In this document: piece after piece, positions 32,757 to 40,938 of the stretch | How the letters are laid out: every line of letters begins with the position of its first letter | How positions within the stretch are numbered: position 1 is the stretch's first letter | IMG/VR virus record: IMGVR_UViG_3300048694_000950 | Span: 1-51,985 of that record | From: a virus | DNA length: 51,985 nucleotides | Direction: 5' to 3' (one strand) | Position numbers and translations under genes: made by a program | Notes under the pieces: model-generated | Database searches by the model: none | What the model was told of the DNA's origin: nothing | Seen by the model: the letters and a program-made list of their open reading frames with translations, nothing else

Positions 32757-33029
32757 ATGCCTGTTTTGAAAACCCAATCCTCTTCCGCTCCCCGTCTCAA
32801 GAACGAGACTCTTGGCAATGACGCTCTGACTGAGCTGTACAAAGCATACGAGCTGATGGACTTCGATAATTTCCGTGTATTTGCGGAAGGTGTGGTCATG
32901 GCTGGCGGTGGCAAGCAGCCCCGCAAGCTCGAGATCATTAACAGCATGTATTCACCGACAGCGACCAAGTCGCAGATTCTGACAAAGGCGCAGAATTTCA
33001 TTCTCGCCGGTATGGGGCTCGGCGTATGA
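32757..33029 (+). CDS. Hypothetical protein
   Basis: 90 residues from ATG 32757 with AGGAG upstream. Glycine and lysine near the middle (MAGGGKQPRKLEII). No family recognised. End overlaps the next start. Confidence 0.55.
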   Translation: MPVLKTQSSSAPRLKNETLGNDALTELYKAYELMDFDNFRVFAEGVVMAGGGKQPRKLEIINSMYSPTATKSQILTKAQNFILAGMGLGV

Positions 33030-33202
33030 CAGAAGAAGACCGTCAAATACGACAAGAGCTCAGCGCGCTGTTTAGTGCGCTTGACTATGCAAAGCTGAAC
33101 GGCTTGGAATATGAATTCATGGAATTCTTTCTAAGCGATTATGGTAACACCAAAAGCGTGCCTAGTGCTATCTGGTACGCCAACTGTGAATGGGATCTGT
33201 AA
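33026..33202 (+). CDS. Hypothetical small acidic protein
   Basis: 58 residues, ATGA-coupled; stop overlaps the next start (TAATG). Helical. No family recognised. Confidence 0.5.
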   Translation: MTEEDRQIRQELSALFSALDYAKLNGLEYEFMEFFLSDYGNTKSVPSAIWYANCEWDL

Positions 33203-33618
33203 TGGACAAGTATGATGATTTTGAAAACGAGTTGAAGTCGAAATATCCTAACCTGTTTGACGGCCAGGATATTGGACTCTGGGTTGATGAGGGTTGGCAT
33301 CATATTATTTTTTCTCTGTGCCGACAGATCAATGCCTGGGTCAATTTTGTCAATAATGATCCCAAGAGGGAAAAGATTGATGTGAAGATTAGCCAAATCA
33401 AAGAAAAGTTTGGCGGGCTTCGTTTCTATTATGATGGTGGTGATCAGTACATTGCGGGGATGGTCCAGATGGCTGAGATCTGGGCCAGCCATACCTGTGA
33501 GGTGTGTGGTGAACGCGGCACCTCACGTAGCGGCGGATGGATCAAGACACTATGTGATGAACATGACAAGGAAAGGAAAGCAGCGTATGAAAAACGTTTT
33601 GGAAACAATACTGTATGA
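33202..33618 (+). CDS. Conserved phage protein with CxxC zinc site
   Basis: 138 residues from ATG 33202. IKEKFGGLRFYYDGGD and then CEVCGERGTSRSGGWIKTLCDEH are a pattern that recurs in many phage hypothetical proteins; the Cys pair plus C and H probably bind zinc. Overlaps the next gene by 32 bases. Confidence 0.65.
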   Translation: MDKYDDFENELKSKYPNLFDGQDIGLWVDEGWHHIIFSLCRQINAWVNFVNNDPKREKIDVKISQIKEKFGGLRFYYDGGDQYIAGMVQMAEIWASHTCEVCGERGTSRSGGWIKTLCDEHDKERKAAYEKRFGNNTV

Positions 33619-33760
33619 GATCGCAGCACGGCTATTCCTAGCCCTGCTTGGCGTGCTCGTTATCGTTGTTGGCCTGATTTCACCGAACCGTTGTCTTAAG
33701 GGAATCCGTGCTGCTGCGCTCGATAGTATGGGTGACCTAATTCTCCGCACGCGAAAATAA
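33587..33760 (+). CDS. Small membrane protein
   Basis: 57 residues from ATG 33587. One long hydrophobic helix (ARLFLALLGVLVIVVGLI), then a basic tail. Confidence 0.5.
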   Translation: MKNVLETILYEIAARLFLALLGVLVIVVGLISPNRCLKGIRAAALDSMGDLILRTRK

Positions 33761-33763
33761 TTG

Positions 33764-33792
33764 TTGACCAAACGGTGTTTTTGTGATATACT
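33764..33792 (+). promoter_or_regulatory. Sigma70-type promoter
   Basis: TTGACC at 33764-33769, 17-bp spacer, TATACT at 33787-33792; serves the gene at 33817. Confidence 0.75.
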
Positions 33793-33816
33793 GGGCTTTC
33801 AGTTTAGGAGTTAACC

Positions 33817-34083
33817 ATGTCTGAAACGATTCCCGTTGTTCCCCTCAAATTCTGCGAGTTCGACAAAAAGAACCTCGCTCTGAGGCTTGCAAGTGAGTAT
33901 TTTGGTATGCCTAGCCGTTTCACGGTTCAAGGCCTCTACAATAGTGTTACGTTTGTTCCTGTGCCGGAAGGCCACCGCTTGTTTGATCCCGATCAATGGG
34001 ACGGTGAGATGATGGTGTATATTCCCGAGCCAGGCTCGAAGTGTGGTTGGGTTCGCAGCCTGACAATTTATCATGCCTGGTGA
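33817..34083 (+). CDS. Hypothetical protein
   Basis: 88 residues from ATG 33817 with AGGAG upstream. Beta-rich pattern with many Pro and Gly. Overlaps the next gene by 11 bases. Confidence 0.55.
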   Translation: MSETIPVVPLKFCEFDKKNLALRLASEYFGMPSRFTVQGLYNSVTFVPVPEGHRLFDPDQWDGEMMVYIPEPGSKCGWVRSLTIYHAW

Positions 34084-34324
34084 ATATCAGCTCAATTGCT
34101 GCAACAATGCTTGCGACCAGGGCCGTACGTGCCCTATTCGCATTAAGGTTATATGCGATCGAATGTTGGCTAATTTGTTTCCAGACCAACCCGATCTACA
34201 AAATTTATGGTGGAATAGTCCAAACAAAGCCTTTTCCAACCTTGAACCTATTCGCGTACTTGACAATAACCCTCAATCTGTAGTACAATACCTGTACAGT
34301 CAATTTTCTGGAGATTTCTCATGA
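34073..34324 (+). CDS. Hypothetical cysteine-containing protein
   Basis: 83 residues from ATG 34073. LNCCNNACDQGRTCP gives four cysteines in 12 residues, a possible metal site near the N-terminus. A promoter for the next gene lies inside its 3' end. Confidence 0.5.
   Translation: MPGEYQLNCCNNACDQGRTCPIRIKVICDRMLANLFPDQPDLQNLWWNSPNKAFSNLEPIRVLDNNPQSVVQYLYSQFSGDFS
34260..34289 (+). promoter_or_regulatory. Sigma70-type promoter
   Basis: TTGACA at 34260-34265, 18-bp spacer, TACAAT at 34284-34289; inside the end of the upstream gene, ahead of 34321. Confidence 0.6.
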
Positions 34325-34746
34325 TGCAAGCTGGTAAATATTACATCGGCGATTTGTGCTATGTAATGGATGACAAAGAGTGGGATGAATTTTGTAGCAT
34401 TACAATCAAAGGCAATGAGTGCCTCGATGGTGAATTTGAAATGAAGGATGGTCGTAAGTTTGCCACGTACGGTACGATGTGGGGCGATGGCTCTTACCGT
34501 TCTAATATTGGGACGGAGCATGCTGTTGATGCTGGCTTGATTGGATGCATCCGTGTTGAGGACATCCGGGCCAATAAATACGAGAGTATCGAGAGTCTCG
34601 GTGCAATTGTCGAATTCAAAATGCCCTTCACGACTGAAGGTGGCCGAAGCGCTCAAGGTCGCGACTGGGACGGTGTGATCCGTTTTGGTAATGTAATGAT
34701 TGAGACGAATCCTGAATTTGAAGATGAATATGATGAGGAGTATTGA
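34321..34746 (+). CDS. Conserved phage protein
   Basis: 141 residues, ATG 34321 (or 34324) with GGAG upstream. YYIGDLCYVMDDKEWDEFC and a central TMWGDGSY are a pattern I recall in many phage genomes. Very acidic end. Function unknown. Confidence 0.65.
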   Translation: MMQAGKYYIGDLCYVMDDKEWDEFCSITIKGNECLDGEFEMKDGRKFATYGTMWGDGSYRSNIGTEHAVDAGLIGCIRVEDIRANKYESIESLGAIVEFKMPFTTEGGRSAQGRDWDGVIRFGNVMIETNPEFEDEYDEEY

Positions 34747-34748
34747 TT

Positions 34749-34871
34749 ATGGCCAAGATTCACAATAAAGAATTCTTTTTCTTTCTTGATGCCTGGCACT
34801 ACTGTACACAACATAATTTAACAGTCGACCGAATAGCTCGGCTCGACTGGAAGACATGGGTGGTGAGATGA
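34749..34871 (+). CDS. Hypothetical 40-residue protein
   Basis: ATG 34749 to a stop overlapping the next start. Aromatic-rich (EFFFFLDAWHYC). No family recognised. Confidence 0.4.
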   Translation: MAKIHNKEFFFFLDAWHYCTQHNLTVDRIARLDWKTWVVR

Positions 34872-35035
34872 GAATGAAAGATATTCTGTTTCAGGTCGAT
34901 GAGCTACATGAAGCTGGTTTAAGCGTTGAGGAGATTGCGCGACGTTTGAATCTGGACGTCCCCGTAATCATCAGCATGTTTGAATGGCTTGCGCGCCATC
35001 CCTCGAGACAGCGAGACGATGACGGTGAAGTATAA
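34868..35035 (+). CDS. Small helix-turn-helix-like protein
   Basis: 55 residues. AGLSVEEIARRLNLDVPVII is a good helix-turn-helix match, similar to sigma region 4 or resolvase HTH units. It ends inside the Rieske gene and may regulate the operon that follows. Confidence 0.5.
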   Translation: MRMKDILFQVDELHEAGLSVEEIARRLNLDVPVIISMFEWLARHPSRQRDDDGEV

Positions 35036-35852
35036 AAATTCCCACCCACAGATCCTAACCCATAAAGACGTTTTCAAAGTCAGCGAGATTTTCGGATCCG
35101 CTGACTTCGTCGTTACCAAAACAAACAAGCTCTTTGCAAATAGGTGTCCACATCGGCTGCTACCAATCATGCAGCCGGGTAGTGTTGCGGATAGATTGAA
35201 ATGTCACTTACATGGGTGGGAGTGGAGCGCGGACGGTATACCGTGCAATAATCATGTTCCACTTCGCAAACAAGATCGTGCCGTTGTTGGTAACAGTGGA
35301 CTAATATACGTTGACTGGCAAGAGCCTGTCGGTGAGAAGTGGGTCGAGAATCTAAGCACTGAGCAGTTCGTTTACAGTCACAGTACAACGAAACATGGTA
35401 CGGGGTGTATGCGGTGGCAAATGGAGATGCATGTTGACTTACTCCATGTACCTCATATACATCCGCTATTGCATAATTACGTTGATGTGACAAAGTTGAC
35501 AACGTCACGTGGCGATGACTGGATTGCACAGTACCACAAACACGGTTGGTGGTTGTTTGTATATCCATACACCCACATTGAATATGAGCCAGGTTGCCTC
35601 TACATCAGTGAGATGCGTGAATCAGCAAACGGTGGATACGATATCTTCATACACTATTTGTTCAGTCCCTCTACGAGCATGTTGGACCAGGCCCAGTTTA
35701 TTCACATAGCTGAGACAACAATTGAAGAGGATATAGAAGCTGTTAATAGATTATCAGCTTCACGCTACGTCGGACCGCACACACAACAACATCCACTAGA
35801 GGTTGATACGATGCACTTTTACCAATGGTTGAAAGCAAATGGAGAGGTTTGA
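35019..35852 (+). CDS. Rieske non-heme iron oxygenase
   Basis: 277 residues from ATG 35019. CPHR and CHLHGWEW supply the Cys/His ligands of the [2Fe-2S] Rieske cluster. DLLHVPHIH has the D/N-x2-H-x3-H arrangement of the mononuclear iron site. Such enzymes hydroxylate or demethylate small molecules and need a reductase, which the host would supply. Rieske oxygenases of this type are rare in phages. Overlaps the PP-loop ATPase gene by 14 bases and shares an operon with a 2OG oxygenase. Confidence 0.8.
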   Translation: MTVKYKNSHPQILTHKDVFKVSEIFGSADFVVTKTNKLFANRCPHRLLPIMQPGSVADRLKCHLHGWEWSADGIPCNNHVPLRKQDRAVVGNSGLIYVDWQEPVGEKWVENLSTEQFVYSHSTTKHGTGCMRWQMEMHVDLLHVPHIHPLLHNYVDVTKLTTSRGDDWIAQYHKHGWWLFVYPYTHIEYEPGCLYISEMRESANGGYDIFIHYLFSPSTSMLDQAQFIHIAETTIEEDIEAVNRLSASRYVGPHTQQHPLEVDTMHFYQWLKANGEV

Positions 35853-36768
35853 TAATTGGATGTCGTACAGTTTTGACGACGGACCAATAAACGGAGACAA
35901 ACAACATCCATTTGCCCGTTTCAGACTGCATTTTAAAAAAGGGTTCAAAGTCAAACCCCTCAACTACTTCGACGCATTGTTTTACAACGCTGAGGTGGTT
36001 AGAGATAGTTATAGAGAACCGTTCGATGTCTTTCTCTCGGGTGGTATTGATAGTGAAATCGTTGTTCGTGTCAATCATGATCTTGGAATTAAACAAAACG
36101 TTGTGATCATCCGTATGGAGGACAATCACAACGTTCAGGACTATACGCATGCGATGCGTATATGCAAAGACTTGAATATTACGCCAACTGTTATTGATTG
36201 GAATCTTCGACGCTTCATAGAGAACGATGCGTATGATTGTTATCGCCGTACGTTCTGTCCTGTGATTGGACGTATGGTGAGGTGGGCGTGGTTTGATCTT
36301 GTTGACAATATACCTGTCTTTGGTGAAGGTGAGCCCTACTGGCAAAGAGAGACCGCTGACTATACGGATGCTCCTTTGGATGTTTGGAAGTTCCGTTGGC
36401 ATGAGGACTTCTTCACAACAGCCTTCCAGGCTAATATATCAAAACGTACTGTTATTGGTGAGTGGTACAACTACACACCAGAGCCAGTGATGTCCTACAT
36501 GAAGCTGCCTATTGTTCGTGATTTGTTTGCGGATAAATTTCACGGGTTGAAAGATTGCTGGCCCATACGTGTGCAATTGCACCGCCAGCTGTGGCCTGAG
36601 GTAATAGATCGAGAAAAAATGGTTGGATATGAGGGCAGTGGCATGCCTCAGACATATCCCGACTTCATGGTTGATTTCCAAAAACAAGTAATTGCGGAGA
36701 ACATTGAAACCGGCAACACTAGATACAAATACACAGAACAACAACTTGAGAACATTTTCAATGGATAA
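35839..36768 (+). CDS. PP-loop ATPase (asparagine-synthase-like), paralogue 1
   Basis: 309 residues. FLSGGIDS at residues 66-72 is the PP-loop that binds ATP and adenylates a substrate, as in asparagine synthase C-terminal domains and tRNA thiolases. There is no glutaminase domain. The central helix has many aromatic and basic residues. It lies between a Rieske and a 2OG oxygenase in overlapping frames, so the three probably act on one compound. Confidence 0.7.
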   Translation: MERFDNWMSYSFDDGPINGDKQHPFARFRLHFKKGFKVKPLNYFDALFYNAEVVRDSYREPFDVFLSGGIDSEIVVRVNHDLGIKQNVVIIRMEDNHNVQDYTHAMRICKDLNITPTVIDWNLRRFIENDAYDCYRRTFCPVIGRMVRWAWFDLVDNIPVFGEGEPYWQRETADYTDAPLDVWKFRWHEDFFTTAFQANISKRTVIGEWYNYTPEPVMSYMKLPIVRDLFADKFHGLKDCWPIRVQLHRQLWPEVIDREKMVGYEGSGMPQTYPDFMVDFQKQVIAENIETGNTRYKYTEQQLENIFNG

Positions 36769-37426
36769 AGACCGGTTTGTGATTGAGATTGATGACATGC
36801 CCTATGATCAGGCAGCTCTTCTCAAAGTGTTTGAACAAGCAAAACCATACGCTCGGATTAAAGGATTGGGATGGCAGGATAACAGCCACCTCGAGACGTG
36901 GAGTGTTGATACGGCACCAGCTGTCGTCATTTACAGCGGTTCTTATATGAACATTGATTTGGGTAAGAAAGACCTCAACTATAATTTTCTCAGACATGAT
37001 TCTGTTCGTAGGATGATCGAGCGGCTCAACTTCTCTCATCCGATAACGGAAGGAAATGTTGATATGATTTGGTACCGGCCTGGATTTAAGTTCGAGCCAC
37101 ACATCGATCATTATGCTAAGTCGACAATGATGTGGCCAATTATTCCTGAGGACGCGGGTGCGCCAATTGACTTCTACTATAAGAGCAACATTGATCTTTC
37201 TTCTCTTATACAATCAGGCAAGCCAGCTGGTTTTAAGGACCAAGTGACGGAGAATGATATTTGTTGTACTCACTATTACAGCACCGCTGTTCCGACAATT
37301 TTCAACAGTCTTTGGATTCACGGTGTTCGGCCAGTCACAACAGAGCGTGTGTATCTACGACTTCGGATCAATGAGCCTTTCGAGTCGATTGTGAGTAAGT
37401 ACAAAAGTGGTACTTTGGTCCGTTGA
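36761..37426 (+). CDS. 2OG-Fe(II) oxygenase-like protein
   Basis: 221 residues from ATG 36761, overlapping the previous stop. FEPHIDH supplies the HxD iron ligands, WIHGVRP the distal His, and a downstream Arg (VYLRLRI) binds 2-oxoglutarate. The order and spacing fit prolyl-4-hydroxylase-type dioxygenases. Substrate unknown. Third gene of the Rieske operon. Confidence 0.7.
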   Translation: MDKDRFVIEIDDMPYDQAALLKVFEQAKPYARIKGLGWQDNSHLETWSVDTAPAVVIYSGSYMNIDLGKKDLNYNFLRHDSVRRMIERLNFSHPITEGNVDMIWYRPGFKFEPHIDHYAKSTMMWPIIPEDAGAPIDFYYKSNIDLSSLIQSGKPAGFKDQVTENDICCTHYYSTAVPTIFNSLWIHGVRPVTTERVYLRLRINEPFESIVSKYKSGTLVR

Positions 37427-37451
37427 CCGGTTTTAGTTTTTGTGATATAAT
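37423..37451 (+). promoter_or_regulatory. Sigma70-type promoter
   Basis: TTGACC at 37423-37428, 17-bp spacer, TATAAT at 37446-37451; -35 box overlaps the oxygenase stop. Confidence 0.75.
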
Positions 37452-37472
37452 TGGTCATTACTTGGAGATTGT

Positions 37473-37973
37473 ATGACCACAAACATTGATGCAGTTTACG
37501 TTCTTAACAAGCTCGGCCTCGAGCCTGGCATGTCCGTAACTCGCGCACTGACGCAAGTTGGCTTCCGTATCAACGAAAGCTCTCAGCATAGCACAACCGT
37601 TGCTAACAAGATTATTAAATCACTTGGTGGTGAGCCGGAAACAAATCCCGTCTCTGCGGACATCATTGCCAAGGCACTTGTTGAGCAGGCTGTCCTCAGC
37701 GGTAGTTTCTATGATCCTACTGCTGCTATCAAGGTCGCACAGGAAAAGCTTGCTAAAATTAAGCTCACAATGCCGTACGCGTTCGCTGCTACGGCTGAAC
37801 CCATCCGTGCAAAAAAGATGTCTACGCGAGGCGGAGACAAAAAAGAGCGTGCGCGTGTAATTTTCGATCGCGAGTCTGGTAAGACTCCTGGCGAGATTGC
37901 TCGTGTTATTGCAAGTGAGCTCAGTATCACGTACGCAAACGCGTATTACTACGTGAGTCGTGTGTTCAAATAA
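37473..37973 (+). CDS. Two-part protein with ITYANAYYY DNA-binding-like domain
   Basis: 166 residues from ATG 37473 with GGAG upstream. The N-terminal 110 residues are helical. The last 45 (ERARVIFDRESGKTPGEIAR and ITYANAYYYVSRVFK) are nearly the same as those of the protein at 10312, with 15 of 17 final residues shared. Own promoter, so probably abundant. Likely a nucleic-acid-binding protein. Confidence 0.7.
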   Translation: MTTNIDAVYVLNKLGLEPGMSVTRALTQVGFRINESSQHSTTVANKIIKSLGGEPETNPVSADIIAKALVEQAVLSGSFYDPTAAIKVAQEKLAKIKLTMPYAFAATAEPIRAKKMSTRGGDKKERARVIFDRESGKTPGEIARVIASELSITYANAYYYVSRVFK

Positions 37974-37987
37974 GTAACAGGATTATT

Positions 37988-38179
37988 ATGCCCAGTATTC
38001 AAACCCGTCAATGGAACCAGATGGTCTCCTTTCTCATTCACCAAGCCGATCAACCCGTAAATAATAGTTGTCCATATGTCGAAGCATATCTCATCGAAGG
38101 CCAGCGTATCGTTGGTACTCAACAATTTGAAGCCAAGAAACCTAGTAGCGAAGGATCTACGGAGCTCTCCGCTGTATAA
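37988..38179 (+). CDS. Hypothetical small protein
   Basis: 63 residues from ATG 37988. Mixed composition, no family recognised. The 119 bases after it hold no gene; a weak TTGTCT...TAATGT promoter may lie there. Confidence 0.5.
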   Translation: MPSIQTRQWNQMVSFLIHQADQPVNNSCPYVEAYLIEGQRIVGTQQFEAKKPSSEGSTELSAV

Positions 38180-38298
38180 GTTGCGTGTCGAGCGCAATAA
38201 AAAAGCATACGTGCGAAAAGAAAAGCATTGCCTGTTGTCTTTTTCGTAATTTTGATGTAATGTAAGCCTGTTGGCTGAGAATCTTTATAGGTGCAGTA

Positions 38299-38541
38299 AT
38301 GAAGATGGTTAATATTATATCAGAGCGCGACTTTGATGAACTGATCGGTAATGTCCCTGAGGATCTAAAACAAGATTTGTGGGCTGTTTGGCGTGATGAA
38401 CTTAGCACTAATATGTCAAAGGTAGAATTACTTACCAATGCTAATGGTCTTTTGACGTATTATGGTTCAGATCATATTTTAACTGATGTCGATTGGGACA
38501 TGAGTGAGGCGTGTTTTTTGTGGGAAGTCCAAACCTGTTGA
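38299..38541 (+). CDS. Hypothetical acidic protein
   Basis: 80 residues. IISERDFDELIGNVPEDLKQDLW suggests a helical start; Trp-rich C-terminus. The stop overlaps the next promoter. No family recognised. Confidence 0.55.
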   Translation: MKMVNIISERDFDELIGNVPEDLKQDLWAVWRDELSTNMSKVELLTNANGLLTYYGSDHILTDVDWDMSEACFLWEVQTC

Positions 38542-38565
38542 CTTTTTCTCAGAAACACGTATAAT
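38538..38565 (+). promoter_or_regulatory. Sigma70-type promoter
   Basis: TTGACT at 38538-38543, 16-bp spacer, TATAAT at 38560-38565; drives the DUF932 gene. Confidence 0.75.
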
Positions 38566-38600
38566 TAAGGTTCTTTCAACAACTTCTTGAGGTTTTTATT

Positions 38601-39551
38601 ATGGCTCACATGGTCGAAACGATGGCTTACGCCGGTGAAACTCCTTGGCACGGTCTGGGTGTGAAGGTCCCCTCTGATCTTTCTCCTGCCCAAATGCTGG
38701 AAAAAGCCGGTCTTGACTGGACTGTTCGCAAAGTTCCCGCGTTCGCGGACATTGACGGTGCGAAAACCAACGTTGGTTGGTCCGCTCTTGTTCGCTCGAG
38801 CGATAGCGAAATGCTGTCTGTTGTGTCCAATGACTGGAATCCCGTGCAAAACCACGAGGCTTTTGAGTTCTTCCACGAGTACTGCGCTGCTGGTGACATG
38901 GAAATGCACACTGCCGGCTCGCTCCGTGACGGTCAGATCGTGTGGGTTCTTGCTAAGATCAAGGATTCATTTGAGCTGTTCAAGGGTGACACGGTCGAAT
39001 CGTACCTGTTGTTCACTAACCCCCACAAGTTTGGTCAGTCTATCGACGTGCGATTCACGCCGATCCGTGTTGTTTGCAACAATACGCTGACTCTTTCCCT
39101 CTCTCAGAACGCTGACCGCATGGTTAAGAAGAGCCATCGTACGGAATTCGATGCTGCTGCTGTGAAAGAACAGCTGGGCATTGCAACTGACAAGCTCGCT
39201 AAGTACAAAGAGATGGCTGCATTCCTTGGTTCGAAGCGCTACAGCGATGATTCGTTGAAGGACTACTTCAACCGTATCTTCCCTGTCCTTGCATACAACA
39301 AGGAAAAAGGTCCGCAGCGTAAGGATCTGTCTAAGTCTGCTACGCGTGCACTTGAAATTATTGGCACGCAGCCTGGTGCTCATTATGCTGAAGGCAGCTG
39401 GTGGCAAGCGTTCAACGCAGTCACGTACCTGACTGACCATGAGATTGGTCGTTCTGCTGACTCTCGTCTGACTTCTGCATGGTTTGGTCCTAACAAAAAC
39501 CTCAAGGTCAAAGCTCTTGAAACCGCTGTTGAGTTCGCTGAAGCAGCTTAA
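38601..39551 (+). CDS. DUF932 phage/plasmid-like protein
   Basis: 316 residues. ETPWHGLGVKV, SNDWNPVQNHEAFEFF and VRFTPIRVVCNNTL are the marks of the DUF932 (phage/plasmid-like TIGR03299) family, which is common in large phages and plasmids; function unsettled. It has its own strong promoter, highly regular codon use and a hairpin after it, so expression is probably high. Confidence 0.8.
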   Translation: MAHMVETMAYAGETPWHGLGVKVPSDLSPAQMLEKAGLDWTVRKVPAFADIDGAKTNVGWSALVRSSDSEMLSVVSNDWNPVQNHEAFEFFHEYCAAGDMEMHTAGSLRDGQIVWVLAKIKDSFELFKGDTVESYLLFTNPHKFGQSIDVRFTPIRVVCNNTLTLSLSQNADRMVKKSHRTEFDAAAVKEQLGIATDKLAKYKEMAAFLGSKRYSDDSLKDYFNRIFPVLAYNKEKGPQRKDLSKSATRALEIIGTQPGAHYAEGSWWQAFNAVTYLTDHEIGRSADSRLTSAWFGPNKNLKVKALETAVEFAEAA

Positions 39552-39566
39552 CCAGACGTAACATAG

Positions 39567-39589
39567 ATAGCCCAGCTAGTCTGGGCTAT
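39567..39589 (+). terminator. Hairpin after DUF932 gene
   Basis: ATAGCCCAG / CTGGGCTAT perfect nine-base stem with a five-base loop. The T tract is weak (TTCTTGTTT), so termination may be partial. Confidence 0.55.
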
Positions 39590-39597
39590 TCTTGTTT

Positions 39598-40560
39598 ATG
39601 ATATACATTGAAAAACTGATTGTCGACCGTTCCTACTCTCCGGAACAATTCCTGCAGCAGATACCAGAAGACGCGTACAACCGTTCCTGGCCTCTAATAG
39701 TGTGCGGATTTCATTATGATGAAATAATCCACAAACAATCAATGAAGGACTTCTTTGATGGGCGGCCACGCATCAAGCCTTCGGCTGCGTTCCTATCGAG
39801 TATTGAATCGGTTGAGCGAGTGTGCGCTAAAGCACTAAAAATGAACGGAATGGTGCAGCTTGTATCCGCCGCATGCACATCAAGTGCATACGCAACATAC
39901 AATGCATACTGCCTCAGTGCAATGACTGGAACACCTGTTGTCATTGTTGGCGCGTCTCGGCTGCTACCAGAAGGATATGGCTGGTACTGGTTTAATTCTG
40001 TGAGAGCAATCGACGGTGATACTGGTATTCCATTCGATAAGAATAGTCGAGGGTTTCGTCCAGGAGAAGCTCAATTCTTTGCTGTAGTGTCAGCAAAGCC
40101 AATTAATCCAATTGCTGTTGTTGAGGATATGAGGTTTTTCTCGATTACGAGCCAATTTACAGATACAGGCTCGATAGAGCAAGTAGAGAAAAACCTCTTT
40201 GATGGGTTTGATATGCGAGACGTGTGTTGGTGGAATGCACACTCACCTGGAACGCCAATGGGTGATAGAGCAGAGCATACAATTTTCAATAATGTTGTTG
40301 GTGTAGGTGATATGCCGATATCCTCTTTGAAGGGAGAGATTGGCCATACATTGGTTGCCAGTTTTCTCGTGGAGACGGGGCTGGGGATACAATCCCTCAT
40401 GGATGGATATATACCCCCGAACACAGGAATCATCAATCCAATTGTCGATGATCCTCGTATCATTACAAAACCTGTAAGCACAACAGGTAAGACCTTCATT
40501 AAATTTAATATGGGATTTGGCGGAAAGAATGTATTGTCCCGTATTAAAGTGTATGGTTGA
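39598..40560 (+). CDS. Beta-ketoacyl-ACP synthase-like (ketosynthase) protein
   Basis: 320 residues from ATG 39598, shorter than FabF/FabB (about 410). The full catalytic triad of a decarboxylating ketosynthase is visible: C93 in AACTSS, H215 in NAHSPGTPMGD and H250 in KGEIGHTLVAS, with K245. A functional condensing enzyme is therefore likely; acyl substrate unknown. Such genes are very unusual in phages. It sits right after the DUF932 hairpin and its end overlaps the tmRNA promoter. No clear SD is seen. Confidence 0.75.
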   Translation: MIYIEKLIVDRSYSPEQFLQQIPEDAYNRSWPLIVCGFHYDEIIHKQSMKDFFDGRPRIKPSAAFLSSIESVERVCAKALKMNGMVQLVSAACTSSAYATYNAYCLSAMTGTPVVIVGASRLLPEGYGWYWFNSVRAIDGDTGIPFDKNSRGFRPGEAQFFAVVSAKPINPIAVVEDMRFFSITSQFTDTGSIEQVEKNLFDGFDMRDVCWWNAHSPGTPMGDRAEHTIFNNVVGVGDMPISSLKGEIGHTLVASFLVETGLGIQSLMDGYIPPNTGIINPIVDDPRIITKPVSTTGKTFIKFNMGFGGKNVLSRIKVYG

Positions 40561-40585
40561 TTAATCAATCGTATCGGTGTATGAT
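40557..40585 (+). promoter_or_regulatory. Sigma70-type promoter for the tmRNA
   Basis: TTGATT at 40557-40562, 17-bp spacer, TATGAT at 40580-40585; transcription should start near 40592, the expected start of the acceptor piece. Confidence 0.6.
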
Positions 40586-40591
40586 TTAGTT

Positions 40592-40914
40592 GTTATTGCT
40601 GTATGAAGCAAAGAGAAAAGTGTTCTGGACGGGAGTTCGATTCTCCCCACCTCCACCAAAAGCACATACATCGCTACTCACCTGAAATAGCGCGATGGTA
40701 CAGATGATAGTGGTGAAGTAATATCTGCTTAATGTGTGCTTTTGATGGGGGTGACTAGGTTTCGACAGGGCAAAGAGTAACAGAGTGGACAGCACGGTAG
40801 GCGATGACCGTAAATCAAGCAAAAACGTTAAACGCAAACGACGAAAAGTTCGCATTGGCAGCCTAAACGCTGACTAGGGTTTCGGTTGGTTTCCTCGTAA
40901 CAGAATAACCAACC
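40592..40914 (+). ncRNA. ssrA: Circularly permuted (two-piece) tmRNA gene
   Basis: Rescues stalled ribosomes. The 3' acceptor piece comes first: T-arm GGGAG-TTCGATT-CTCCC at 40631-40647, acceptor strand CACCTCC, A73 and encoded CCA ending at 40658. An intervening segment of 88 bases follows. The mature 5' end GGGGGTG then starts at 40747, followed by the conserved GGTTTCGACAGGG. The acceptor strands pair over seven bases and include G3-U70, the alanyl-tRNA synthetase identity element. The tag frame at 40834-40866 encodes ANDEKFALAA and a stop. The coding piece ends after a GGTTGGTT / AACCAACC hairpin. Exact outer ends are inferred. Confidence 0.92.
40659..40746 (+). other. Intervening segment of the permuted tmRNA precursor
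   Basis: The first and last bases of the segment, AAAAGCACA after the CCA and TGTGCTTTT before the mature 5' end, are complementary. They would stack on the acceptor stem and close a loop in the precursor, as in bacterial permuted tmRNAs whose segment is cut out by RNases. Confidence 0.75.
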
Positions 40915-40938
40915 ACTTTATTAACCGAGGAGTTTAAA

